A stretch of 64,000 nt of DNA from Marinobacterium lutimaris. Lineage in GTDB: Bacteria > Pseudomonadota > Gammaproteobacteria > Pseudomonadales > Balneatricaceae. The notes under the pieces were generated by a model. It was not told the origin of the DNA, did not search any database, and saw only the letters and a program-made list of their open reading frames with translations. Positions 1 through 7,946 of this stretch are shown in pieces. Within the stretch, counting starts at the first letter, position 1. Every line of letters starts with the position of its first letter. The stretch spans positions 1-64,000 of the forward strand of contig NZ_FNVQ01000001.1 of NCBI RefSeq assembly GCF_900108065.1, in the 5' to 3' direction. A program made the position numbers and the translations under genes.

Positions 1-611
1 AGCGGCTTGCGCTTGGCTTTCATGATGTCCGGCAGCTTGGCGTAGCGCGGCTCGTTCAGACGCAGGTCGGTGGTGACGATGGCCGGCAGATCCAGTGACA
101 GGGTGCGCAGACCGCCATCGACTTCACGGGTCACCATAGCCTTATCGCCTTCAACCTTGACGGCGGAAGCGAAGGTACCCTGGGGGCGACCGGTCAGAGC
201 CGCCAGCATCTGGCCTACCTGGTTGTTGTCGGAGTCGATGGACTGCTTGCCGAGGATAACGAGGCCCGGCTGTTCCGCTTCGACCACCTTGGCCAGCAGC
301 TTGGCCACGTTGAGCGGCTCTATATTCAAAGGCTGGGGCATATCATCGGTCTCAACCTGGATAGCGCGGTCGGCGCCCAGTGCCATGGCGGTACGCAGCT
401 GTTCCTGCACCGCTTTCGGGCCGATGGAAACCACCACTACTTCGGAAGCGACACCGGCTTCTTTCAGGCGGATCGCTTCTTCAACCGCGATCTCGCAGAA
501 GGGGTTGAGTGCCATTTTGACGTTGGCCAGATCCACGTCGGAGTTATCGGCCTTTACACGTACCTTGACGTTGTAGTCGATGACGCGTTTTACGCTAACG
601 AGTATTTTCAT
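1..611 (-). CDS. etfB: Electron transfer flavoprotein beta subunit, 3' end off window
   Basis: The reverse strand from the ATG at 611 opens with [20 protein letters not shown], the classic EtfB start, and continues with [11 protein letters not shown], the GADRAI region and [12 protein letters not shown], which is the AMP/FAD-domain signature of EtfB. The frame stays open to base 1, so about 203 residues of roughly 250 are present. EtfB with EtfA carries electrons from acyl-CoA dehydrogenases to the ETF:quinone oxidoreductase. It lies 3 bp downstream of the thioesterase gene and is the last visible member of the minus-strand acyl-CoA degradation set. That fits supply of an electron acceptor for the dehydrogenase at 3051-4826. 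EtfA should follow just outside the window. Confidence 0.93.
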   Translation of the reverse strand, partial: MKILVSVKRVIDYNVKVRVKADNSDVDLANVKMALNPFCEIAVEEAIRLKEAGVASEVVVVSIGPKAVQEQLRTAMALGADRAIQVETDDMPQPLNIEPLNVAKLLAKVVEAEQPGLVILGKQSIDSDNNQVGQMLAALTGRPQGTFASAVKVEGDKAMVTREVDGGLRTLSLDLPAIVTTDLRLNEPRYAKLPDIMKAKRKP

Positions 612-614
612 TGT

Positions 615-1064
615 CTAGATCCCTCCGGAACCCTGAGCTGTTCTTTCATTATTAGCGCTGGTCAGCAGGGCGACCACCTCTGCGGGAATCGCCTTGGGTC
701 TGATCCTGTCGTCGGACTGGGTCACCCAGACCCGTTTCTCGTGGCACAGAATCGCCAGTTGTCCGTCTTCTTTGATCAGCCGGTGCTCGATGTTGAAGCT
801 GGTTTTTCCAACCTCGGCTACCCGGGTTTCTATGCTGACCTTTTCGCCATATCGTGATGGGATTTTGAAATCCGCATCGGTGTTAACCATCGGAAAGCCG
901 AGAATGTCGTACTTTTTGCGCAGTTCGAACTTGTCGATGCCGGCGACCTTGAACAGGTTGGCGGTGGATGCATCGAAAAACTCGAAGTAGCGCGGGTAAA
1001 ACACAATCCCGGCGGGGTCGCAGTGACCCCATTCGATTGTCAGTTCACGCTTTGCCCTTAACAT
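615..1064 (-). CDS. 4-hydroxybenzoyl-CoA thioesterase family acyl-CoA thioesterase
   Basis: This 149-residue protein has a single hotdog fold. Near the N-terminus it carries the 4HBT signature WGHCDPAGIVFYPRYFEFFD, whose Asp16 is the expected catalytic residue. The length is typical of the family (about 140-150). The enzyme hydrolyses an acyl- or aroyl-CoA to the free acid and CoA in the cytoplasm. Its position between etfB and the feruloyl-CoA-synthase-like ligase suggests it releases CoA from dead-end intermediates or forms the final aromatic acid of the pathway. The substrate cannot be read from the sequence. The ATG at 1064 gives the full hotdog N-terminus. Confidence 0.88.
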   Translation of the reverse strand: MLRAKRELTIEWGHCDPAGIVFYPRYFEFFDASTANLFKVAGIDKFELRKKYDILGFPMVNTDADFKIPSRYGEKVSIETRVAEVGKTSFNIEHRLIKEDGQLAILCHEKRVWVTQSDDRIRPKAIPAEVVALLTSANNERTAQGSGGI

Positions 1065-1101
1065 CAGCGTACCTACTACCTTAGTATCCGCAGGTGTTGC
1101 T

Positions 1102-2958
1102 TTACCTGCTGAGGATCATCACCTCATCGGAAGGCTGTTCGCTGTAGAGGTCTTTCACCAGGGCGTCGCGGTTTTTCAGCACTGCACGCTGGTTGATCGA
1201 TCCCTTGTCAGTGACCTCGTTCAGGTCGATCGACGGAGCTTCCTCAAGGAAACGAAGACGGCGGATGCAGGTGGAGCTGCCGGTGGCGGTTTCTGCCATC
1301 TCGTTCAGCAGACGCTGGAAGGTTTCGCGCACACGGGGTGAGCGCAGCACTTCCAGGTCGGACAGCTGATCGCCATCGTGAATCAGCTTGCGGCAGTGGC
1401 CGATATCGGCAAATACCATAGCGGAAACGTAGTCGCGGTCGTGGCCGGCGATCACCACATCCTGAATGTACGGTGCAAAGAAGTGGATAATGTGCGCACG
1501 CAGTGTGCCCACGCTGACCCAGGTGCCGGTATCCAGTTTGAAGTCTTCAGAAACGCGGCCATCGAAACGGAAGCCACGGCCGGGTTTTTCCGGATCGATA
1601 TATTTCACCGCATCGCCGAGGCAGTAGAAGCCTTCTTCGTCGAAAGCCTTGGCGGTCTGCTCTTCGGCACGCCAGTAACCCGGAGTGACCGAGGACCCAC
1701 GAACCCTGGCTTCCATCTTGTCACCATTGGGGACCAGCTTGAGCTCGATGCCCGGCAGCGGCGTGCCGATAACGCCTGAAGCACACTCTACGATAGAGGC
1801 GAAGAGGGCAGCAGGTGCAGTTTCGGTAGCGCCCAGGCCTGTGATCATCGGTACTTTCTTACCGGTGTGTTCGATCGCCAGCTCGTCAATGGCGTCCCAG
1901 ATATGCTGGGACAGGCCCGCTGCCGCGAAGTGCATCAGCTGAAGACGGGAGAAAAACTTCTTCGCCACCTCAGGATGGGCGCGCAGCTCCTTGACCAGCA
2001 GTTCATAGCCTTTGGGCACGTTGAAATAGACGGTGGGCGCCACGTCGGTCAGGTTTTTCAGGGTGACCCCGAACGCCTTGTGAGTGGGTTTGCCGTGGTC
2101 GATATAGAGGCTGCCACCGTTGTAGAGTGCGATACCAATGTTGTGGTTGCCGCCGAAGGTGTGGTTCCACGGCAGCCAGTCGACCAGTACCGGTGGCTCT
2201 TCCTGCAGGAACTCCATCAGCGAGTTCATCATCACCTGGTTGGCGCAGATCATGCGCTGGGTGTTGATCACCGCTTTGGGCATGCCGGTGGAGCCTGAGG
2301 TGAACATGAATTTGGCAATGGTGTCGCCGTTAGTGGCGTCACGGGCTGCGTCGGCAGCGGCGCAGGCCGGCGTATCCAGCAGTTCTGAGAACAGCGTGAC
2401 CGGGTTTTTCAGGCCATCGTCGCCGTGTTCTTTGGATACGGCAACCAGCGGCAGGTCGGCAGGGATCACCGCGTCGATGGCATCGCGGAACGGGCCCAGG
2501 TTATCGACAAATACCAGGCCCGGCGTCAGCAGGTCGAAAACGTGACGCAGCTTGCCATAGTCGGTGGAGATCAGTGAGTAGGCGGTGGAGATCGGCGAGT
2601 AGGGGACACCGATGTACTGGGAGCCCAAAGCCAGCAGCAGGTGTTCAATGCTGTTACCGGAAAGACACATCACCGGACGTTCAGCGCTGAGGTTCTTATC
2701 CAGCAGCCAGGCAGCGATGGATGTTACGCGCTCAAGCGTTTCACGGTAGGTCAGCTTTTCCCACTCACCCTCTTCGTTGCGCTGGGCGACGAAGATAGCG
2801 TCAGGGGTTTTATCGGCCCAGTACTCAAGACGGTCGGTGATACGTACTGCATAGTCGTCCAGCGGGCGAGGGCAGCGGACAACCTGTTCTCCATTGTCGC
2901 GATACTCTACTTCTACCCCAAAGTCGTGAACATTCACCGGATGAAAATCGGCTAGCAT
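1102..2958 (-). CDS. fcs: Feruloyl-CoA synthase-like acyl-CoA ligase
   Basis: This 618-residue ANL-superfamily ligase activates a carboxylic acid with ATP and CoA. The A3 phosphate loop FTSGSTGMPKAV lies at about residues 219-230, and EEPPVLVDWLPWNHTFGG follows. From memory this stretch is nearly identical in Pseudomonas feruloyl-CoA synthase. The C-terminal domain ends with EVTDKGSINQRAVL, also typical of that family. Ferulate, p-coumarate or caffeate are therefore the likely substrates, but related phenylpropanoids or aryl acids are possible. The start is supported by an AGGGAG Shine-Dalgarno. The adjacent beta-oxidation genes suggest the CoA ester is shortened by a thiolytic route. A 9-bp inverted repeat sits just upstream of the ribosome site. 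Confidence 0.88.
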   Translation of the reverse strand: MLADFHPVNVHDFGVEVEYRDNGEQVVRCPRPLDDYAVRITDRLEYWADKTPDAIFVAQRNEEGEWEKLTYRETLERVTSIAAWLLDKNLSAERPVMCLSGNSIEHLLLALGSQYIGVPYSPISTAYSLISTDYGKLRHVFDLLTPGLVFVDNLGPFRDAIDAVIPADLPLVAVSKEHGDDGLKNPVTLFSELLDTPACAAADAARDATNGDTIAKFMFTSGSTGMPKAVINTQRMICANQVMMNSLMEFLQEEPPVLVDWLPWNHTFGGNHNIGIALYNGGSLYIDHGKPTHKAFGVTLKNLTDVAPTVYFNVPKGYELLVKELRAHPEVAKKFFSRLQLMHFAAAGLSQHIWDAIDELAIEHTGKKVPMITGLGATETAPAALFASIVECASGVIGTPLPGIELKLVPNGDKMEARVRGSSVTPGYWRAEEQTAKAFDEEGFYCLGDAVKYIDPEKPGRGFRFDGRVSEDFKLDTGTWVSVGTLRAHIIHFFAPYIQDVVIAGHDRDYVSAMVFADIGHCRKLIHDGDQLSDLEVLRSPRVRETFQRLLNEMAETATGSSTCIRRLRFLEEAPSIDLNEVTDKGSINQRAVLKNRDALVKDLYSEQPSDEVMILSR

Positions 2959-2972
2959 AGTTGTTTCTCCCT

Positions 2973-3006
2973 CTCCGGCCGTTTTTTTTAGTTATCACGG
3001 CCGGAG
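2973..3006 (-). other. Inverted repeat in the leader of the acyl-CoA ligase gene
   Basis: CTCCGGCCG and CGGCCGGAG form a perfect 9-bp stem with a 16-nt loop that is T-rich on the plus strand. On the transcribed minus strand the 3' arm ends immediately before the AGGGAG Shine-Dalgarno of the ligase gene. It could modulate translation or mark a processing or termination site between the dehydrogenase and ligase genes. No U-tract follows it on the minus strand, so a classical terminator is unlikely. Confidence 0.5.
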
Positions 3007-3050
3007 GTTTAAGAATTTTTGTTTTTGTAATCTTTGCTGTCGCGTGCCGC

Positions 3051-4826
3051 TCAGAGATCGAAGCGGTAGCGACCCACACCCTGGTGTGCCTGGTTAAACG
3101 TCTTCAGCCCAGCTTCGATGTTGGGGACCGAATAGCTGAAGTAAAACTCCGTCAGGGCAACCAGGTTGGTGTGGTAATCAGAGTCATCGCCCTGGGCGAT
3201 TTTGGCTTCCGCTGTCAGGGCGATATCGGCCAGCTGCCAGGCGCAGCACAGGGTGCCCAGCGCGTCCATAAAGGGAACTCCGCCCGCATTCAGCTGTAAC
3301 AAGTCTGCGTTGTCCTTGTCGATGATCTGGCCGATCGCGGCGCGCATCAGAGCGCTTGCACTGCTGAGCTGCTCCGCCAGGGTAGCGAGTGATTCGCTTT
3401 CGGCCAGTCGCGCAGCAACCGCATCGATATCCTCCAGCAGGGCAGTGAGGGCAGCTCCCTTATCAAGCTGAACCTTGCGGAATACCAGGTCGCGGGCCTG
3501 AATACCGGTGGTGCCTTCATAAATGGTGTTGGCACGGGCATCGCGCATCAACTGGGCAACGCCGGTCTCCTCGACGAACCCCATGCCGCCAAAGATCTGG
3601 ATGGTGGTGCCCGCCATCAGATTACCGCGTTCGGTCGCACAGCCCTTGAAAACCGGGGTCAGCAGGGCGATACGTGCTTTCAGCGCCTGGCTTTCCTCGG
3701 CATCACACTGTTCGGACTTGTCGATCATCGCGGCGATCAGGTAGCCGAGTGAACGCAGCCCCATCACTTCCGAACGGATCGACAGCAGCATGCGTACGAC
3801 ATCCGGATGGTTAGCAATGAGCGTGCGTTCGCCGGTGCGATAGTCGGAGCCCTGGGTGCGTTCCTGGCTGTACTCCAGCGCACGCTGGAAGCCGACTTCA
3901 CCGAAGCCGACGCCCTGCATGCCGCAGCTCAGACGGGCTTCGTTCATCAGGATGAACATCGCCATCAGACCGCGGTTTTCTTCACCGATCAGCTCGCCGT
4001 AGCAGGCATCGTTGTCGCCATAGCTGATAGAGCAGGTGGGACTGCCGTGCAGGCCGGTTTTATGCTCGATACCGGTGCAGGCCACATCGTTGGATTCACC
4101 CACGGAACCGTCTGCTTCGATGCGGTACTTGGGTACCGCGAACAGCGAAATACCGCGGCTTCCGGCGGGCGCGTCGGGGGTACGGGCCAGCACGAAATGG
4201 ATGATGTTTTCGGTAAGATCGTGGTCACCGTAGGTGATGAAGATCTTCTGGCCCTTGATCAGGTAGCGGCCGTCACCCTGGGGGATCGCCTTAGTGGTCA
4301 AGGAGCCCAGGTCAGAGCCTGCATTAGGTTCGGTCAGTGCCATGGCCACCGCCCACTGGCCGGAGATCATCGGCTCCAGGTAGCGGGCTTTCTGCTCTTC
4401 GCTACCGAAGTGCAGAAGAATCTCGCTGCAACCCTGGGTCAGCGCATGGAACATGATGAAGCCCAGGTTCGCTGACAGCCACATCTCATTTACCGGCTGG
4501 GCGATAAACTTCGGCAGGGACTGACCGCCGAACTCTTCCGGCAGTGCCAGCCCGGTCCAGCCAGACTCGGTGAACTGCTGGTAGGCTTCTTTCCAACCGT
4601 CCGGCGTGATCACCTTGCCATCTTCAAAACGGCAGCCCTGGGTGTCGCCGATGCTGTTCAAAGGAGCGAGTTCGCCATTGGCAAACTTGCCCGCTTCGTC
4701 CAAAACCGCGCCGATCAGTTCGTCATCGAAATCGGCAAATGCAGGAAGATCGCGAACACCGGTGCGTTCCAGCGCGTGCTGGAGCAGCAGCTGCATATCT
4801 TTCAGTGGTGCCTGATACAGACTCAT
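3051..4826 (-). CDS. Acyl-CoA dehydrogenase, long form with C-terminal extension
   Basis: This 591-residue flavoprotein oxidises an acyl-CoA to the 2,3-enoyl-CoA and passes electrons to ETF. It shows LTEPNAGSD (about 164-172) and FITYGDHD in the FAD/substrate domain, QIFGGMGFVEETG near 410-422 and IYEGTTGIQA near 435-444. The last motif holds the usual catalytic Glu of this class. At about 590 residues it belongs to the longer DmdC/FadE5-like branch, which has an extra C-terminal domain, rather than the 380-residue short-chain type. AGGAG precedes the ATG. It sits between the SDR and ligase genes, in the same operon direction as etfB. Confidence 0.92.
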   Translation of the reverse strand: MSLYQAPLKDMQLLLQHALERTGVRDLPAFADFDDELIGAVLDEAGKFANGELAPLNSIGDTQGCRFEDGKVITPDGWKEAYQQFTESGWTGLALPEEFGGQSLPKFIAQPVNEMWLSANLGFIMFHALTQGCSEILLHFGSEEQKARYLEPMISGQWAVAMALTEPNAGSDLGSLTTKAIPQGDGRYLIKGQKIFITYGDHDLTENIIHFVLARTPDAPAGSRGISLFAVPKYRIEADGSVGESNDVACTGIEHKTGLHGSPTCSISYGDNDACYGELIGEENRGLMAMFILMNEARLSCGMQGVGFGEVGFQRALEYSQERTQGSDYRTGERTLIANHPDVVRMLLSIRSEVMGLRSLGYLIAAMIDKSEQCDAEESQALKARIALLTPVFKGCATERGNLMAGTTIQIFGGMGFVEETGVAQLMRDARANTIYEGTTGIQARDLVFRKVQLDKGAALTALLEDIDAVAARLAESESLATLAEQLSSASALMRAAIGQIIDKDNADLLQLNAGGVPFMDALGTLCCAWQLADIALTAEAKIAQGDDSDYHTNLVALTEFYFSYSVPNIEAGLKTFNQAHQGVGRYRFDL

Positions 4827-4844
4827 GCTGAACTCCTTCGCTGC

Positions 4845-5612
4845 TTACTTGGCGGCCATGCGGATGGCGCCGTCGAGGCGGATCACCTCGCCGTTAAGCA
4901 TGCGGTTTTCGATGATGTGCTGTGCCAGTGCGGCAAACTCGTCCGGATTGCCGAGACGCTGAGGGAAGGGCACGGACTGACCGAGAGACTGCTGAACCTC
5001 TTCCGGCAGTACGTCCATCATCGGGGTCTTGAAGATACCCGGTGCGATAGTCAGCACACGAATACCGAAGCGGGCCAGTTCGCGGGCGATCGGCAGGGTC
5101 ATGGCGCAGACGCCGCCTTTGGAAGCGGAGTAGGCAGCCTGACCGATCTGGCCGTCAAAGGCAGCCACAGATGCGGTGTTGATGATAACGCCGCGCTCGT
5201 TGTCTTCACCCGGCTCGTTGTTCTGCATCTTGTCCGCGGCCAGGCGGATCATGTTGAAAGTGCCCATCAGGTTGACGCGCAGGGCACGCTCAAAGGTACC
5301 CAGACGGTGAGGACCTTCGCGGCCAACAACACGCTCTGCACCCGGGATACCGGCGCAGTTGACCAGGCCGTTAATCGGGCCGAAGGCTTCAACGGCGCTG
5401 TCCATGCAGCTCTGTGCGGAGGCTTCGTCGGAGATGTCGGTGCGCTGGAAGCGAGCGCGCTCGCCCATGGAGGCAGCGACTTTCTCGCCGTTCTCTTCGT
5501 TGATGTCGGCCAGGCTAACCTTGGCGCCAAGGGAGTGCAGACGACGGGCTACAGCTTCGCCGATACCGGAGCTGGCGCCTGTGACGATAAAGTGGCGATC
5601 CTGAAAGTTCAT
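4845..5612 (-). CDS. SDR-family 3-hydroxyacyl-CoA dehydrogenase
   Basis: This 255-residue short-chain dehydrogenase has TGASSGIG (11-18) for NAD(P) binding, NCAGI at about 85-89, and a Ser148/Tyr161/Lys165 catalytic set within NTASVAAF and YSASK. NAD is suggested by Asp at the end of beta-2 (LADIN), as in type-2 3-hydroxyacyl-CoA dehydrogenases (HSD17B10-like), which it resembles overall. The expected reaction is oxidation of a 3-hydroxyacyl-CoA to the 3-ketoacyl-CoA. It lies 18 bp before the acyl-CoA dehydrogenase and downstream of the enoyl-CoA hydratase, which completes the hydration-oxidation steps of beta-oxidation. GAGG precedes the ATG. Confidence 0.88.
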   Translation of the reverse strand: MNFQDRHFIVTGASSGIGEAVARRLHSLGAKVSLADINEENGEKVAASMGERARFQRTDISDEASAQSCMDSAVEAFGPINGLVNCAGIPGAERVVGREGPHRLGTFERALRVNLMGTFNMIRLAADKMQNNEPGEDNERGVIINTASVAAFDGQIGQAAYSASKGGVCAMTLPIARELARFGIRVLTIAPGIFKTPMMDVLPEEVQQSLGQSVPFPQRLGNPDEFAALAQHIIENRMLNGEVIRLDGAIRMAAK

Positions 5613-5663
5613 GCTCGGGTCCTCTTGTTATTCTGGCTAGGGGTACGGTTGTGTTGGGGCGTG

Positions 5664-6425
5664 TTATGACTTTTTGCGGTTAAGGAAGGCGTCGATACGC
5701 TCTTTCACTTCGCCGCTGCTCTGGGTGATACCGGTGATCAGGGATTCGGTATACAGACCGTCGTCGGCAGACATGCTGTCGATGCGGGAGAGGCCGGTAG
5801 CCATGGCCCAGTTGGAGTAGCTGGAGTTAGTGGCGATGGTGGCGGCCAGCTCTTTGGCTTTTTCCAGTGCCGCGCCTTTCTCGACCACGTAGTGGGCCAG
5901 ACCGAGACGCTCGCCTTCTTCCGCCTTCACGGTGCGGCCGGTCAGCATCATTTCGGTCATGCGGCTGGCGCCGATAACGCGGGCCACGTTCACGGAAGCA
6001 CCGCCACCCACGAAGATACCGTGACGGCCTTCCGGCAGACGGTAGAAGGTAGTTTCGTCAGAAACACGTACGTGAGCGCAGATCGCCAGTTCCAGACCGC
6101 CACCGATCACGGCGCCGTGCAGGGCGGCAACTACCGGGATACCGGAGTTGCGAATGTAGCTGAACACGCGGTGCCACATGCGCGAGTGCTGAACCACTTC
6201 GAACGGTTCGCGGGCGGTGTGCTCGGACAGGTCCAGGCCAGAGCAGAACTCGGGGCCGTTACCGGAGAACAGGATGACCTTCAGGCCCTGGGGCAGGTTA
6301 CGGAACACATCTTCGATTTCGAGGCAGAGAGCATCGTTGATGGCGTTCTTCTTTTCAGGACGGTTAAGTGTCAGGTGGCCAATGCCGTCCTCGACCAAGA
6401 ATGTCAGGTGACGATATTCACTCAT
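5664..6425 (-). CDS. Enoyl-CoA hydratase/isomerase family protein
   Basis: This 253-residue crotonase-fold protein has an oxyanion-hole segment GNGPEFCSGLDL (about 55-66), HGAVIGGGLELA (103-114) and a Glu at about 132 in RLPEGRHGIFVGGG. The Glu region is not the common PEVKLGLIPG form, so this branch may prefer unusual acyl groups. The likely role is hydration of the enoyl-CoA made by the ligase or dehydrogenase. It is the first gene after a 281-bp gap that carries a candidate operator, so it probably heads a transcript running through the SDR, dehydrogenase, ligase, thioesterase and etf genes. A retro-aldol (feruloyl-CoA hydratase-lyase) activity cannot be excluded from sequence alone. Confidence 0.88.
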   Translation of the reverse strand: MSEYRHLTFLVEDGIGHLTLNRPEKKNAINDALCLEIEDVFRNLPQGLKVILFSGNGPEFCSGLDLSEHTAREPFEVVQHSRMWHRVFSYIRNSGIPVVAALHGAVIGGGLELAICAHVRVSDETTFYRLPEGRHGIFVGGGASVNVARVIGASRMTEMMLTGRTVKAEEGERLGLAHYVVEKGAALEKAKELAATIATNSSYSNWAMATGLSRIDSMSADDGLYTESLITGITQSSGEVKERIDAFLNRKKS

Positions 6426-6706
6426 GTGTTTTGCCTCTTGTTGTTGTTCTGGTAATGGTTCTGGTAGTCGTTCTGGTTGATGCCTGGGGCTGCCGATGGA
6501 TGGCGCTCCCGCCTGGCTCGAACCAGTCTTGTTTGTATTGATAATAGTTGTAACTCACAACAAATGTTATTTCAAACAGTTTGTGCGGATATTTCGACTA
6601 AAGAATAGTTTGCACCGCTTATGTGGCCGTCCCGCCCTAAACGATGAACGCCACAGGCCGGAAACAGGTCCGGGCTGTGGCGCGTGTTCATGCGTTGGAT
6701 CGGCTA
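6426..6706 (-). promoter_or_regulatory. Intergenic regulatory region of the enoyl-CoA hydratase operon
   Basis: This 281-bp gap between the thiolase and hydratase genes holds no convincing ORF. It is AT-rich around 6530-6605, unlike its flanks. AGTTGT-AACTC-ACAACA at 6546-6562 is a 17-bp dyad with the same half-site spacing as the palindromes in front of the two TRAP binding-protein genes. I interpret the region as promoter plus operator for the leftward operon, probably bound by one of the local MarR regulators. A clear -35/-10 pair could not be fixed. Confidence 0.5.
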
Positions 6707-7915
6707 TCAGCGGTCGCTGACGTGGATAACCACCGCCATGCCCTGGTCGCCGCCGGCACAGCCGGTGAACAGACCGTAACCGCCGCCGAGGATCACCAGT
6801 TCCTCGATCATCTCGATGATCGCGCGCATGCCGGTCGGTCCCTGCGGATGCCCCCAGATCATGGAGCAGCCGTAGTTGTTCATGTTCATGACGTCGACGC
6901 CGGTGGCCTTGGCGAAGGCGACGTCGTTCACGGCGAACGGGTTGTGAGTCTTGATCGCCTTGACCTCTTTCACATCGATGCCGGCCATCTTCAGCGCGTT
7001 GTTGGCGGCTTCAATGGGAGCTTCCGGCATGTGAGCCAGGTCGGTGCGGGACTGACCGAAGCCGCACACCTTGATGCGAATGCTGGCGTCGGTGGCGTAG
7101 GCCTGTGCCTTGTCGGCAGTGGTCAGCACCACAGAGGCGTTACCGTCCGCGGGGTGGGTCATGTTGCCGAAGGTAACGACGCCACCTTCGTTGACCGGAC
7201 GCAGCTTGGCCAGGCCCTCGGCGGTCATCGGGAAGACACCCTCGTCAGCGGTCAGAACGGCGGCTTCCTTGCGGAAGTTCGGGGTCGGTACGCTGAACGG
7301 CAGGGTCATGTAGCGTTTCTGGAACGCCTGATCGTCGGCCAGGGCTGCCTGGTACTGTTCATAGCGACGCAGGGCGACGGCATCCAACTCTTCACGGGTG
7401 ATGGCGAATTTCTTCGCCACGTTTTCACCGGTCTGGATCATGGAGTGCCCGGCGATGGCGTCGTGCTGCATGTTGTAGGTGACCTGATCTTCCGACTGGC
7501 CGTAGCCACCGGGGCCGCCCGGTGCCGGGTAGTAGATGTGGGCACCATTGGAGCAGCGGTCTGCGGTCAGCAACAGGGAGGTTTCAGCCATGCCCAGCGC
7601 GATTTCGGAGGCGCTGGCGAACAGGCCACGAACGCCGGTGGCGCAGACCTGGCTCAGCATATGGCCAGGGGTCTTGGTGGCGCCGATCTCATACAGCGGC
7701 CAGGGCGCGCCGTAGAACGACTGGTACTGGGCGTTGGTCATGCCCAGTACGCCGGAGTCGAAGCTGGTCGGGTCGATATCGCGCTTGGCCAGTTCGCTTT
7801 TGGCGACCCAGGCGGCGAATTTCATGGCATGCAGGTGCTGAAGGGTACCCTGCCACTTGGTGAACGGGGTGGACCAATAGGCGCCGTAGGGGATCTCAAC
7901 GTTGTTCAGAGACAT
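6707..7915 (-). CDS. SCP2-type thiolase / acetyl-CoA acetyltransferase
   Basis: This 402-residue thiolase of the SCP-x/lipid-transfer branch has its nucleophile Cys at 91 in SQVCATG, the GHP histidine at about 356 and the second Cys at about 386 in GCAGGDQG. All three catalytic elements are therefore present. It should cleave a 3-ketoacyl-CoA with CoA to acetyl-CoA and the shortened acyl-CoA. This branch often handles branched, steroid or aromatic side chains rather than straight fatty acids. AGGAG precedes the ATG. The gene follows the CoA-transferase by 31 bp in the same direction, so the two probably share a transcript. Confidence 0.9.
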   Translation of the reverse strand: MSLNNVEIPYGAYWSTPFTKWQGTLQHLHAMKFAAWVAKSELAKRDIDPTSFDSGVLGMTNAQYQSFYGAPWPLYEIGATKTPGHMLSQVCATGVRGLFASASEIALGMAETSLLLTADRCSNGAHIYYPAPGGPGGYGQSEDQVTYNMQHDAIAGHSMIQTGENVAKKFAITREELDAVALRRYEQYQAALADDQAFQKRYMTLPFSVPTPNFRKEAAVLTADEGVFPMTAEGLAKLRPVNEGGVVTFGNMTHPADGNASVVLTTADKAQAYATDASIRIKVCGFGQSRTDLAHMPEAPIEAANNALKMAGIDVKEVKAIKTHNPFAVNDVAFAKATGVDVMNMNNYGCSMIWGHPQGPTGMRAIIEMIEELVILGGGYGLFTGCAGGDQGMAVVIHVSDR

Positions 7916-7946
7916 CTTTTCGCTCCTGTTATTTTTTATGTAGCGA

